DNA of 6,988 bases from Spongiibacteraceae bacterium (GTDB taxonomy: Bacteria > Pseudomonadota > Gammaproteobacteria > Pseudomonadales > PIVM01): assembly GCA_030618505.1 (NCBI GenBank), contig JAUXDF010000173.1, positions 1-6,988 on the forward strand. Direction: 5' to 3'. The position numbers were made by a program, and so were the translations under genes. The notes beneath the pieces were generated by a model. It worked only from the letters and a program-made list of their open reading frames with translations. It searched no databases and was not told where the DNA came from. Of the stretch, positions 1 through 5,152 are shown in pieces. How positions within the stretch are numbered: the stretch's first letter is position 1; every line of letters begins with the position of its first letter.

Positions 1-91
1 CTGACTACCTCGCTGGTCATATAATCACTTACCCAAATGTCACCCATAGTGTTGCTCGCCTTATTGTTTTTAGATATAGCATTTATAGCAC

Positions 92-122
92 AAAACGGTA
101 TTTTATCGATAATTTCTTACCG
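92..122 (-). terminator. weak candidate terminator after the small SutA-like gene
   Basis: Read on the minus strand just past the stop codon of the small gene, CGGTA (118-122) can pair with TACCG (96-100) across a loop that holds the self-complementary TTATCGATAA. A run of four T follows (92-95). The stem is only 5 bp and AT-rich and the T tract is short, so this is a weak terminator at best. The 10-bp palindrome TTACCGGTAA (117-126) overlaps it. Confidence 0.22.
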
Positions 123-128
123 GTAATA

Positions 129-458
129 TTACTCTTCAACCCATATCCAGCGCAGCGCCTCGCCAAAATCATCATAGATAATCTTTTTTCGCATGCGGGG
201 CTGCCTGTTGGCAGTTGATTTTTTTGGCGGAGTTTTTTGCTCGCGCCGTGATTCCAGTGTGGCAACAACGTCAGTTAGGTAGGTGCGGCTTTCCTTGGGC
301 TGGGCGAAGAAACTGTTGGGTTTTATTGGCGGGTCGCCGGGATTGCGGCCACTGAGTCCGCGAGGAACTTGTTCGACATCGCCGCCCTGCTTTAAATACG
401 CACTGATTTGCTCATCCATTTCCTGGCGTATTTGTGCTTTGGTGATAATTTTTTTCAT
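129..458 (-). CDS. small basic protein with SutA-like core (hypothetical)
   Basis: This 109-residue protein is soluble, with no signal peptide or membrane segment. The N-terminal part (about 5-25) looks helical and leads into YLKQGGDVEQVPRG (about 21-34), followed by DPPIKPNSFF (about 42-51). That order, a helix ending in a GG-x-V turn and then a DPP-x-KP-x-S segment, resembles the C-terminal half of SutA, the small RNA-polymerase-binding regulator of Pseudomonas, as I remember it. The long acidic N-terminal tail of SutA is absent. Instead there is a Lys/Arg-rich stretch (about 70-92, with PPKK and RMRKK) and an acidic, aromatic end (DDFGEALRWIWVEE). The similarity is short and from memory, so the function is unproven. 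The ATG start has no clear Shine-Dalgarno sequence: AGGAAG lies about 30 bases upstream. The gene is divergent from the kinase gene, and a MITE-like element begins 80 bp upstream of its start. Confidence 0.68.
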   Translation of the reverse strand: MKKIITKAQIRQEMDEQISAYLKQGGDVEQVPRGLSGRNPGDPPIKPNSFFAQPKESRTYLTDVVATLESRREQKTPPKKSTANRQPRMRKKIIYDDFGEALRWIWVEE

Positions 459-538
459 AGCAATAGTATGGGTATAGCGTGTCGATCTTCCTGTTATTTA
501 CGGGTTTTAGCGGTTTGCAGACTTTACAGTGTAGTCTA

Positions 539-680
539 GTGCCTAACCAGAAACCGGCAGTTTTCGTAAATTAAGTCCGCTCCTGTCCAACGCAAATCTA
601 GCTCCTAGGCCTTTTCAAGGCCTTTAAGTCGCAAGATTTGCGTTGGACAGGATCTCTTTGTCTAATTTCTGGATGGGCAC
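539..680. mobile_element. MITE-like non-autonomous element with TIRs and 7-bp flanking repeat
   Basis: The left end GTGCCTAACCAGAAA (539-553) and the right end TTTCTGGATGGGCAC (666-680) are inverted repeats matching at 13 of 15 positions. The element is flanked by an identical 7-bp direct repeat, TAGTCTA, at 532-538 and 681-687, as expected of a target-site duplication. The interior codes for nothing and is dominated by nested hairpins. A 142-bp element with terminal inverted repeats, target duplication and no open frame is the usual form of a MITE moved in trans by a transposase elsewhere in the genome. I cannot name the parent IS family. One caution is that TAGTCTA is itself nearly palindromic, so the flanks could also be read as a 22-bp imperfect inverted repeat without duplication. 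Confidence 0.72.
581..652. repeat. perfect 19-bp inverted repeat with nested hairpin inside the MITE-like element
   Basis: TCCTGTCCAACGCAAATCT (581-599) is the exact reverse complement of 634-652. Within the 34-base loop a second stem forms from AGGCCTT (607-613) and AAGGCCT (617-623) around a 3-base loop. Transcribed from either strand this would give a long stable stem. There is no T tract of useful length after it, so it is not a standard intrinsic terminator. The stem is perfect while the outer terminal repeats have two mismatches. Confidence 0.85.
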
Positions 681-770
681 TAGTCTAAGTGGTCGGGCGT
701 AGGCTGTAAATACTGTATTGGCCGACTGTTGGAGACAATACCGGGACCGGGCGGATGGTAGGCCAGCAGC

Positions 771-798
771 TTTTTGGCGGGTTGTCTTGTGTTATAAA
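771..798 (+). promoter_or_regulatory. possible extended -10 promoter for kinase gene
   Basis: TGTTATAAA (790-798) fits an extended -10 (TGnTATAAT, 5 of 6 in the hexamer). A weak -35-like TTTTTG lies at 771-776 with a 16-base spacer. It would leave a leader of about 100 bases before the TTG start. A second -10-like TATAAG lies at 878-883 but lacks a -35. Neither is strong. Confidence 0.25.
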
Positions 799-903
799 AA
801 TCACGGCCATCCATTTGTTTGTTTATATCGCTGGCTATCTTCTTTTCTAGTTCGAAAAACAGGCTAAACTGTTATTTTATAAGGTTTAACCTAGAGAACG
901 CTG

Positions 904-2049
904 TTGAGTGAGCTTTCCAGGTTTAAGTGTCAGGTAAAGCAATTGAATAACGAGCAGACAGTTATCATTGATCTTCCCCCGAGGATTCCGGGTTATCAGC
1001 TTCTTGGTCAGATTGGCGAGGGAGGGATGGCGACGGTTTATCTGGCGGTGCAGGAGTGTTTTGATCGCAAAGTGGCAATTAAGGTGATGTCGCCTTCGTT
1101 TTCAAGTGATACTGAGTTTAGTGCGCGTTTTATGCGTGAGGCAAAAATTGTTGCCCATTTGGCGCACCCGCATATCGTTGCCGTGCATGATGTTGGTGTG
1201 GCTAATAATTGTCATTACATTTCCATGGATTATTTGCCGGGTAAGGATTTGAAAGACCTTATTCATGAGGGTTTGAGTAGCGAGCATAGTCTGAAAATCA
1301 TCAGGGAGGTTGCCCTGGCACTGGATTTTGCCCACAGCAAGGGTTATATCCATCGTGATGTTAAACCCGATAATGTCTTGTTTCGAGAAGATGGTAGTGC
1401 GGTATTAAGTGACTTTGGTATCGCGAAAAATATCCAGCGTAGTTTGAGGATGACGCAAACCGGCAAAGCGATAGGAACACCAATCTATATGAGCCCTGAG
1501 CAGGCCCGCGGTGAGGACCTTGATAATCGGGCTGACCTTTATGCTTTGGGAGTGATGTTTTTTGAGATGCTCACCGGACGGGTGCCCTATGATGCCAGTG
1601 ATCCGATTGCTGTTGGTATTAAACATATTAGAGACCCAATTCCGGATTTGCCGGCGCAATTGTCGGTGCTACAGACGATAATAAATCGGTTGATGGCAAA
1701 GGAGCCGCAGGCGCGCTACCAAACTGCCAGTGATTTTATTGAAGCGCTCGATGGGTTGGATGAATGGCAGCTAGCGGAGTTAAATTGGCAAGCACCGCCT
1801 GAACCGGAAGAGACTGTTGCGCAAAATTTTGAAGCCGGCAACCTCGAGGGAGAAGAACTCGATTATACCCTGGAACATAGTAATCCTTTTTCTGACAGTA
1901 GCCGGCTTGGAGGTTTATTAAAACTGGTTTTTCTTCTGCTGTTAATGACCGGCCTGCTAACTTTTGTCGCGCCTCAGTATTTCCCTGAATCAGCCTGGTT
2001 GCAGACGCTTAATGCTCAGTTAGTAAAGCTAATTGCCATCCTGTCTTAG
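904..2049 (+). CDS. PknB-type Ser/Thr protein kinase with single C-terminal membrane helix
   Basis: This 381-residue protein is a Hanks-type (eukaryotic-like) serine/threonine kinase that transfers ATP phosphate to protein Ser/Thr. The kinase domain spans about 31-285. All core motifs are present: Gly-rich loop GEGGMA (38-43), Lys60 in VAIK, Glu79 of helix C, catalytic HRDVKPDN (150-157, Asp152), DFG (170-172), activation-loop GT (191-192) with nearby Thr184/Thr186 as likely autophosphorylation sites, and SPEQA (197-201) for the APE motif. An acidic linker (about 286-335) leads to one hydrophobic helix (about 337-357) and a short tail of about 24 residues. There are no PASTA, TPR or other sensor repeats, so it is a minimal, probably membrane-tethered form with a cytoplasmic kinase. 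TTG at 904 has only a weak AGAGAA before it and an in-frame stop at 892. A second in-frame TTG at 943, preceded by AGGTAAAG, is an equally possible start; both keep the whole domain. No phosphatase or FHA partner is adjacent, so the substrate is unknown. Confidence 0.93.
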   Translation: MSELSRFKCQVKQLNNEQTVIIDLPPRIPGYQLLGQIGEGGMATVYLAVQECFDRKVAIKVMSPSFSSDTEFSARFMREAKIVAHLAHPHIVAVHDVGVANNCHYISMDYLPGKDLKDLIHEGLSSEHSLKIIREVALALDFAHSKGYIHRDVKPDNVLFREDGSAVLSDFGIAKNIQRSLRMTQTGKAIGTPIYMSPEQARGEDLDNRADLYALGVMFFEMLTGRVPYDASDPIAVGIKHIRDPIPDLPAQLSVLQTIINRLMAKEPQARYQTASDFIEALDGLDEWQLAELNWQAPPEPEETVAQNFEAGNLEGEELDYTLEHSNPFSDSSRLGGLLKLVFLLLLMTGLLTFVAPQYFPESAWLQTLNAQLVKLIAILS

Positions 2050-2092
2050 TCTCCTTTTTCCTGTTCGCGGGAATATCAAAACTATCAGTATT

Positions 2093-2209
2093 AGAGGGTT
2101 GGGGAGAGGGTGTGGATGGTTGTAGCCCTTATAATTAGCGGTTTCGCCGCGCCCTCATCCCAGCCTTTATATATGCCCGTTGTTTGGGTGCTCCCCAGGG
2201 AGAAGGAGT
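2093..2209. repeat. degenerate GGGAGAGGG-type interspersed repeat
   Basis: AGAGGGTTGGGGAGAGGG (2093-2110) is an imperfect inverted match to GCCCTCATCCCAGCCT (2150-2165), with a small GCGG/CCGC hairpin at 2138-2150 between them. It is followed by CTCCCCAGGGAG (2191-2202). These words (GGTTGGGGAGAGGG, CCCTCATCCCAGCC, CTCCCCAGGGAG) belong to the class of intergenic palindromic repeats common in proteobacterial genomes. This copy looks decayed. It lies in the gap between the kinase and DUF455 genes and could act weakly in transcript ending or mRNA stability. The boundaries are approximate. Confidence 0.42.
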
Positions 2210-2242
2210 TAAAAGCCGTGACTAAGCGCCATTCGGCTGGGG

Positions 2243-2270
2243 GTGAATTAAGTCATCTTTAGCTTATAAT
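2243..2270 (+). promoter_or_regulatory. candidate sigma70 promoter for the DUF455 gene
   Basis: A perfect -10 hexamer TATAAT (2265-2270) is preceded, at a 16-base spacer, by the weak -35-like GTGAAT (2243-2248). Transcription would start near 2277, about 60 bases before the GTG start. The position just downstream of the repeat and upstream of the gene supports a separate transcript from that of the kinase. Confidence 0.45.
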
Positions 2271-2327
2271 GCACGCCAGCTTTTTAAATTTATCGATAAT
2301 GGCAAAATTACCATCCCCCACCTTCCC

Positions 2328-2331
2328 GGAG
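2328..2331 (+). promoter_or_regulatory. ribosome binding site fixing the GTG start of the DUF455 gene
   Basis: GGAG ends 7 bases before the GTG at 2339. The nearby ATG at 2299 is out of frame, and no other in-frame start lies just upstream. This supports GTG as the true start. Confidence 0.65.
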
Positions 2332-2338
2332 TGTTGTT

Positions 2339-3145
2339 GTGCAAAATCTCTATCAGCAGGCCAAAGAATGTTTTCTTCTTGCTGACCCCGATGAAAAAAT
2401 GGCAAAAACTCAGCAACTTGTTGGCTTATGGCAGGGTGCTGGATTGGAATGGCAAGAGGGTGAATTGCCGCTGCGCTTAACTCAGCCAGGGCGTCTGCAG
2501 CGCCCGGTGGTGGTGCAACCGAGAGAACTCAATAAACGTCGTTTAGGAACGGTGGAAGGACGGGCGGCAATGATTCACGCCCTGGCGCATATTGAAATGA
2601 CGGCGGTAAATCTGGCCTGGGAGACGGTCTACCATTATCGCGACATGCCACGGGAGTTTTATGATGACTGGATCATCGCCGCCGGAGAGGAAAGCCTTCA
2701 CTTTCTCGCTTTGCGTGAGCGTATCCGCGAGCTTGGTTTTGACTACGGTGATTTCCCCGTCCACAATCAGCTGTGGGAAATGGCGCTGAAAACCGGTGAT
2801 GAGCTGATGCATCGAATGGGAATCGTACACCGTGTGTTTGAAGCGCGAGCATTGGATGTGGTGCCAAAAACGATGAAGAAGTTTGCCCAGCTCGGTGACA
2901 AGGCGATGGTCGATACGCTGACCATGATCGCCAATGATGAGGTCGGTCATGTTAGTGCCGGTACTCGCTGGTTTCGCTACCGTTGCGCCCAGCAGGGTCT
3001 GGATGCGGATAAAACCTTTTTTGAACTGCTCACCCGTTATATCAAGGGGCCGCCGAAAGGGCCTTTTAATCGCGAGCTGCGTTTGCAAGCCGGATTTTCC
3101 GAAAATGAAATCAGGCATTTGCAGAACGGTCAGGCTCAGCGTTAA
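2339..3145 (+). CDS. DUF455 family ferritin-like diiron protein
   Basis: This 268-residue soluble protein belongs to the DUF455 family, a branch of the ferritin-like four-helix diiron superfamily that is common in proteobacteria and has no settled reaction. The likely metal ligands are all visible on successive helices: Glu86 in HALAHIEMTAVN (80-91), Glu118 and His121 in EESLH (117-121), Glu168 in HRVFEARALD (164-173), and Glu201 and His204 in NDEVGH (199-204). The two ExxH pairs plus two further Glu form the classic carboxylate-bridged diiron set, so the site looks intact. It has no signal peptide, so it should be cytoplasmic. Length is normal for the family. Expected chemistry is O2- or peroxide-dependent oxidation or hydroxylation, or iron handling; which one cannot be read from sequence. 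The gene has its own promoter-like TATAAT and a GTG start. It precedes nnrS by 129 bp on the same strand, so weak co-transcription is possible. Confidence 0.92.
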   Translation: MQNLYQQAKECFLLADPDEKMAKTQQLVGLWQGAGLEWQEGELPLRLTQPGRLQRPVVVQPRELNKRRLGTVEGRAAMIHALAHIEMTAVNLAWETVYHYRDMPREFYDDWIIAAGEESLHFLALRERIRELGFDYGDFPVHNQLWEMALKTGDELMHRMGIVHRVFEARALDVVPKTMKKFAQLGDKAMVDTLTMIANDEVGHVSAGTRWFRYRCAQQGLDADKTFFELLTRYIKGPPKGPFNRELRLQAGFSENEIRHLQNGQAQR

Positions 3146-3274
3146 ATACTGTTTGTCGGGAAAGTTAGCCAAACTTAGCGCTTAATCAAATCTTGACTAC
3201 AGATACTTCACTATACTTGCCTGCTATTCTCGATCTAGCAGCAAGGCGGGAGCAGGCAGCGGAGAAAATAAGGC

Positions 3275-4468
3275 GTGAAACCCCAAAATATCCATGAGAT
3301 TTTTAGTGGTAGGTTTGCTCTGTTTGAGCTGGGCTTTCGCCCCTTCTTTTTATGTGCGGGTATCAGCGCTGCTTTTTTGATTGCCGCTTGGCTGGCGGCT
3401 TTACAGGGACATGCCACTTATGGGAATTATTATGGTGCTTATCTTTGGCACGCCCATGAAATGGTGTTTGGTTACAGTATTGCCGTCATTGCCGGATTTC
3501 TATTAACCTCAGTGCGTAACTGGACCGGCATGGAGACTGCCCGTCATGGTGCTTTGGCCGGCTTGGTGCTGCTGTGGCTGCTGGGCAGAGTTTTGCCCTT
3601 CTTTGCCGATTACCTGCATACTTGGCTTATCGCCTTTGTTGATTTGCTTTTTCTGCCGGTGCTGGGAGCTGTGCTTGCGGTGCCGCTGGTAAAATCCAAT
3701 AATCGTCGTAATCTGTTTTTTATTCCCCTCTTTGCCGCGTTTACTGTGGCGAATATTTTAATGCATCTGGAGGCTTTGCAGTTGTTGGTGGGCTGGGGAC
3801 TGGTGGGCGAAAAATTAAGTTTGGGTTTGGTTATGGTCGTCATCTCGGTGATCGGTGGGCGTGTTATTCCATTTTTTTCCAAAACCGCTATTGCCGGTTA
3901 TCAGTCAAATACAACGCTGTGGCTAGATCGGCTAGCGATCGTTTCGGTGCTGGTTTTTGTCTTGTGTTTTGCTTTCATTAAACAGGGTTCGTCACTTTTA
4001 GGTATCGTTGCTTTATTTGCTGCAGTGGTGAATTTGCTGCGCTTAAAGAGTTGGTATTCGGCACAAATCTGGCGCAACCCCTTACTGTGGGTGCTGTATG
4101 TTTCTTACCTGTGGTTGATTGTAGGTTTTGTGTTATTTTTTATTGAGGGGGTGCTTACGCTGAATGGTCGACCGGCATTACACGCGATTACTGTGGGAAC
4201 GATTGGGGGTATCACGCTGGGAATGATGGCACGAGTCTCTTTAGGTCATACCGGCCGGACTTTAAAGCCGCTTGGGGTAACCACGCTTGCTTTTGTGTTA
4301 ATGAATTTATCAGCATTGCTACGGGTGTTTCTACCGCTATTGGAGCCAGAGCGGTATCAGTACGCAATCCAGTTGTCCGGGGGGTTATGGTTGGTGGCCT
4401 TTGGTTTGTTTGTTGTGGTTTACACGCCTGTTTTGCTGTTTCCTCGTGTCGATGGCCGGCCGGGCTGA
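3275..4468 (+). CDS. nnrS: NnrS family polytopic membrane protein
   Basis: This 397-residue integral inner-membrane protein has about 12 hydrophobic helices (roughly 24-44, 64-80, 92-110, 115-137, 147-165, 180-200, 216-236, 240-255, 270-290, 300-318, 332-352, 366-388). Family signatures are FRPFFL (21-26), the WHAHEM motif after the first helix (His59, His61), GGRVIPFF (194-201), His303, and MARVSLGHTGRTL (318-330, His325). The conserved His residues are the expected heme/copper ligands. NnrS proteins were first found beside denitrification genes and help bacteria tolerate nitric oxide and keep iron and metabolism balanced under NO stress; the biochemical activity is still unsettled. An in-frame TAA at 3269-3271 lies just upstream, so GTG at 3275 is the first usable start; GGAGA (3261-3265) serves it at a 9-base spacing. 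I found no clear NsrR or FNR/DNR site upstream. No nitrite or NO reductase gene is in the window. It ends 13 bp from the convergent peroxiredoxin gene. Confidence 0.94.
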   Translation: MKPQNIHEIFSGRFALFELGFRPFFLCAGISAAFLIAAWLAALQGHATYGNYYGAYLWHAHEMVFGYSIAVIAGFLLTSVRNWTGMETARHGALAGLVLLWLLGRVLPFFADYLHTWLIAFVDLLFLPVLGAVLAVPLVKSNNRRNLFFIPLFAAFTVANILMHLEALQLLVGWGLVGEKLSLGLVMVVISVIGGRVIPFFSKTAIAGYQSNTTLWLDRLAIVSVLVFVLCFAFIKQGSSLLGIVALFAAVVNLLRLKSWYSAQIWRNPLLWVLYVSYLWLIVGFVLFFIEGVLTLNGRPALHAITVGTIGGITLGMMARVSLGHTGRTLKPLGVTTLAFVLMNLSALLRVFLPLLEPERYQYAIQLSGGLWLVAFGLFVVVYTPVLLFPRVDGRPG

Positions 4469-4481
4469 TGTCGCATTAAGC

Positions 4482-4961
4482 CTACAGCGCTGCCAAAATC
4501 ACCTCGGCGGCACTTTCTTTTACGCCGCCACTTTCGTCAATATTCAGCAGTGTAATGCAGCCATCTTCTACTATCATTGCAAAACGTTTACAGCGCTGCC
4601 CCATGCCGAAGCTGCTGACGTCCATATCCAAACCCAGTGCGCGGCTGAATTCTGCATTGCCATCCCCGAGCATAATGATCTCCTCTGCGTTTTGGGCTTT
4701 ACTCCAGGCGTCCATCACAAAGGCATCATTCACGGACATGCAGATAATGCTATCAACACCCTGTGCTTTAATTTTGTCGGCATTGACAACATAACCAGGC
4801 AGATGGGTTAGTGAGCAACCGGGGGTGAAGGCGCCGGGTACGGCAAAGAGCACCACCTTTTTATCGGCAAACAGCGTGAGTGTGTCGGTAGCCTGCGGCC
4901 CTTTCTCGCCCATGATATATACCTTTGCCTGGGGTATTTTGTCACCTGTTTGTACGCTCAT
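4482..4961 (-). CDS. Prx5-type (type II) peroxiredoxin
   Basis: This 159-residue cytoplasmic thiol peroxidase reduces H2O2, alkyl hydroperoxides and possibly peroxynitrite. The peroxidatic Cys49 lies in PGAFTPGCS (42-50), the standard P-x3-T-x2-C active site with Pro42 and Thr46. Arg126 in RCKRFAM (123-129) is the likely active-site Arg. Cys74 in SIICMSVND (71-79) sits 25 residues after Cys49, the same spacing as the resolving Cys of plant type II peroxiredoxins, so an intramolecular disulfide recycled by thioredoxin or glutaredoxin is plausible. Cys124 and Cys135 are extra. There is no fused glutaredoxin domain. Length is normal for a single-domain member. The ATG start has a good AGGAG at 4968-4972. 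The gene converges on nnrS and is divergent from the propeller lipoprotein gene. Its promoter must lie in 4973-5152, but I see no strong hexamer pair there on this strand. Confidence 0.95.
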   Translation of the reverse strand: MSVQTGDKIPQAKVYIMGEKGPQATDTLTLFADKKVVLFAVPGAFTPGCSLTHLPGYVVNADKIKAQGVDSIICMSVNDAFVMDAWSKAQNAEEIIMLGDGNAEFSRALGLDMDVSSFGMGQRCKRFAMIVEDGCITLLNIDESGGVKESAAEVILAAL

Positions 4962-4967
4962 TATGAT

Positions 4968-4972
4968 CTCCT
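4968..4972 (-). promoter_or_regulatory. ribosome binding site of the peroxiredoxin gene
   Basis: On the minus strand AGGAG precedes the ATG by 6 bases (AGGAGATCATAATG). It is the strongest Shine-Dalgarno sequence in the window and fixes the start of the peroxiredoxin. Confidence 0.75.
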
Positions 4973-5075
4973 GGTCAGTAAAGTTTGGCGGCTAGCTTAA
5001 CAAATTAATGCCTCAGGTTTCATTGTCAGTTTTTGTGGGGGTATTAGCGCTGGGATAAAAAGTAGGGCTTTTAAG

Positions 5076-5104
5076 TTGACGAGGGAATATTTCCCACTTA
5101 TTAT
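5076..5104 (+). promoter_or_regulatory. sigma70 promoter of the beta-propeller lipoprotein gene
   Basis: TTGACG (5076-5081, 5 of 6 to TTGACA) and TATTAT (5099-5104, 5 of 6 to TATAAT) are separated by exactly 17 bases, the best promoter match in the window. Transcription would begin near 5111, giving a leader of about 42 bases. The only downstream gene on this strand is the propeller lipoprotein. Confidence 0.6.
5083..5095. promoter_or_regulatory. candidate operator: GGGAA-TAT-TTCCC palindrome in promoter spacer
   Basis: GGGAA (5083-5087) and TTCCC (5091-5095) form a perfect inverted repeat around TAT, wholly inside the 17-base spacer between the -35 and -10 boxes. A dimeric repressor bound there would block RNA polymerase. 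I do not recognise the word as the site of a named regulator, and a 10-base palindrome can arise by chance. Confidence 0.35.
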
Positions 5105-5152
5105 ACCTTGACGATTGCTTTTTAATGGAATAAACGAATTGGGGTGCTGGCA

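Larger units (their letters stand above)
459..903. other. divergent intergenic region between small gene and kinase
   Basis: These 445 bases contain no credible gene on either strand. The left part (459-531) should hold the promoter of the small minus-strand gene, but I find no convincing -35/-10 pair there. The middle (532-687) is the MITE-like element with its flanking 7-bp repeats. The right part (688-903) is ordinary AT-rich upstream sequence of the kinase gene, with one possible extended -10 at about 790-798. Confidence 0.7.

Noticed and set aside
283..477. A 64-codon plus-strand frame opposite the small SutA-like gene
   Set aside because: It is antisense to a frame with a more protein-like composition and recognisable motifs; no supporting start signals.
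539..687. The inverted repeats as a CRISPR fragment or an attachment site
   Set aside because: The repeats are inverted, occur once, and have no spacer periodicity; no integrase or Cas gene is nearby. The layout fits a MITE.
2543..3172. A 209-codon open frame on the minus strand opposite the DUF455 gene
   Set aside because: It is antisense to a well-supported gene with intact family motifs. Its translation shows no recognisable domain and it has no ribosome site that I could identify.
3176..3189. FNR/DNR-type site (TTGAT-N4-ATCAA) upstream of nnrS
   Set aside because: ATCAA is present at 3185-3189 but the matching left half is TAGCG, with only two of five positions fitting.
3193..3217. TTGACT and TATACT as a promoter for nnrS
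   Set aside because: Each box matches at 5 of 6, but the spacer is only 13 bases, too short for sigma70. A promoter somewhere in 3146-3274 is likely but not placed.
4469..4481. A shared bidirectional terminator between nnrS and the peroxiredoxin gene
   Set aside because: The 13-bp gap contains no inverted repeat or T tract; the GC-rich GGCCGGCC is inside the nnrS coding end.
4401..4811. A 136-codon plus-strand frame overlapping the end of nnrS and the peroxiredoxin gene
   Set aside because: It overlaps two confidently identified genes and its product has no domain-like pattern; it is a shadow of the peroxiredoxin reading.
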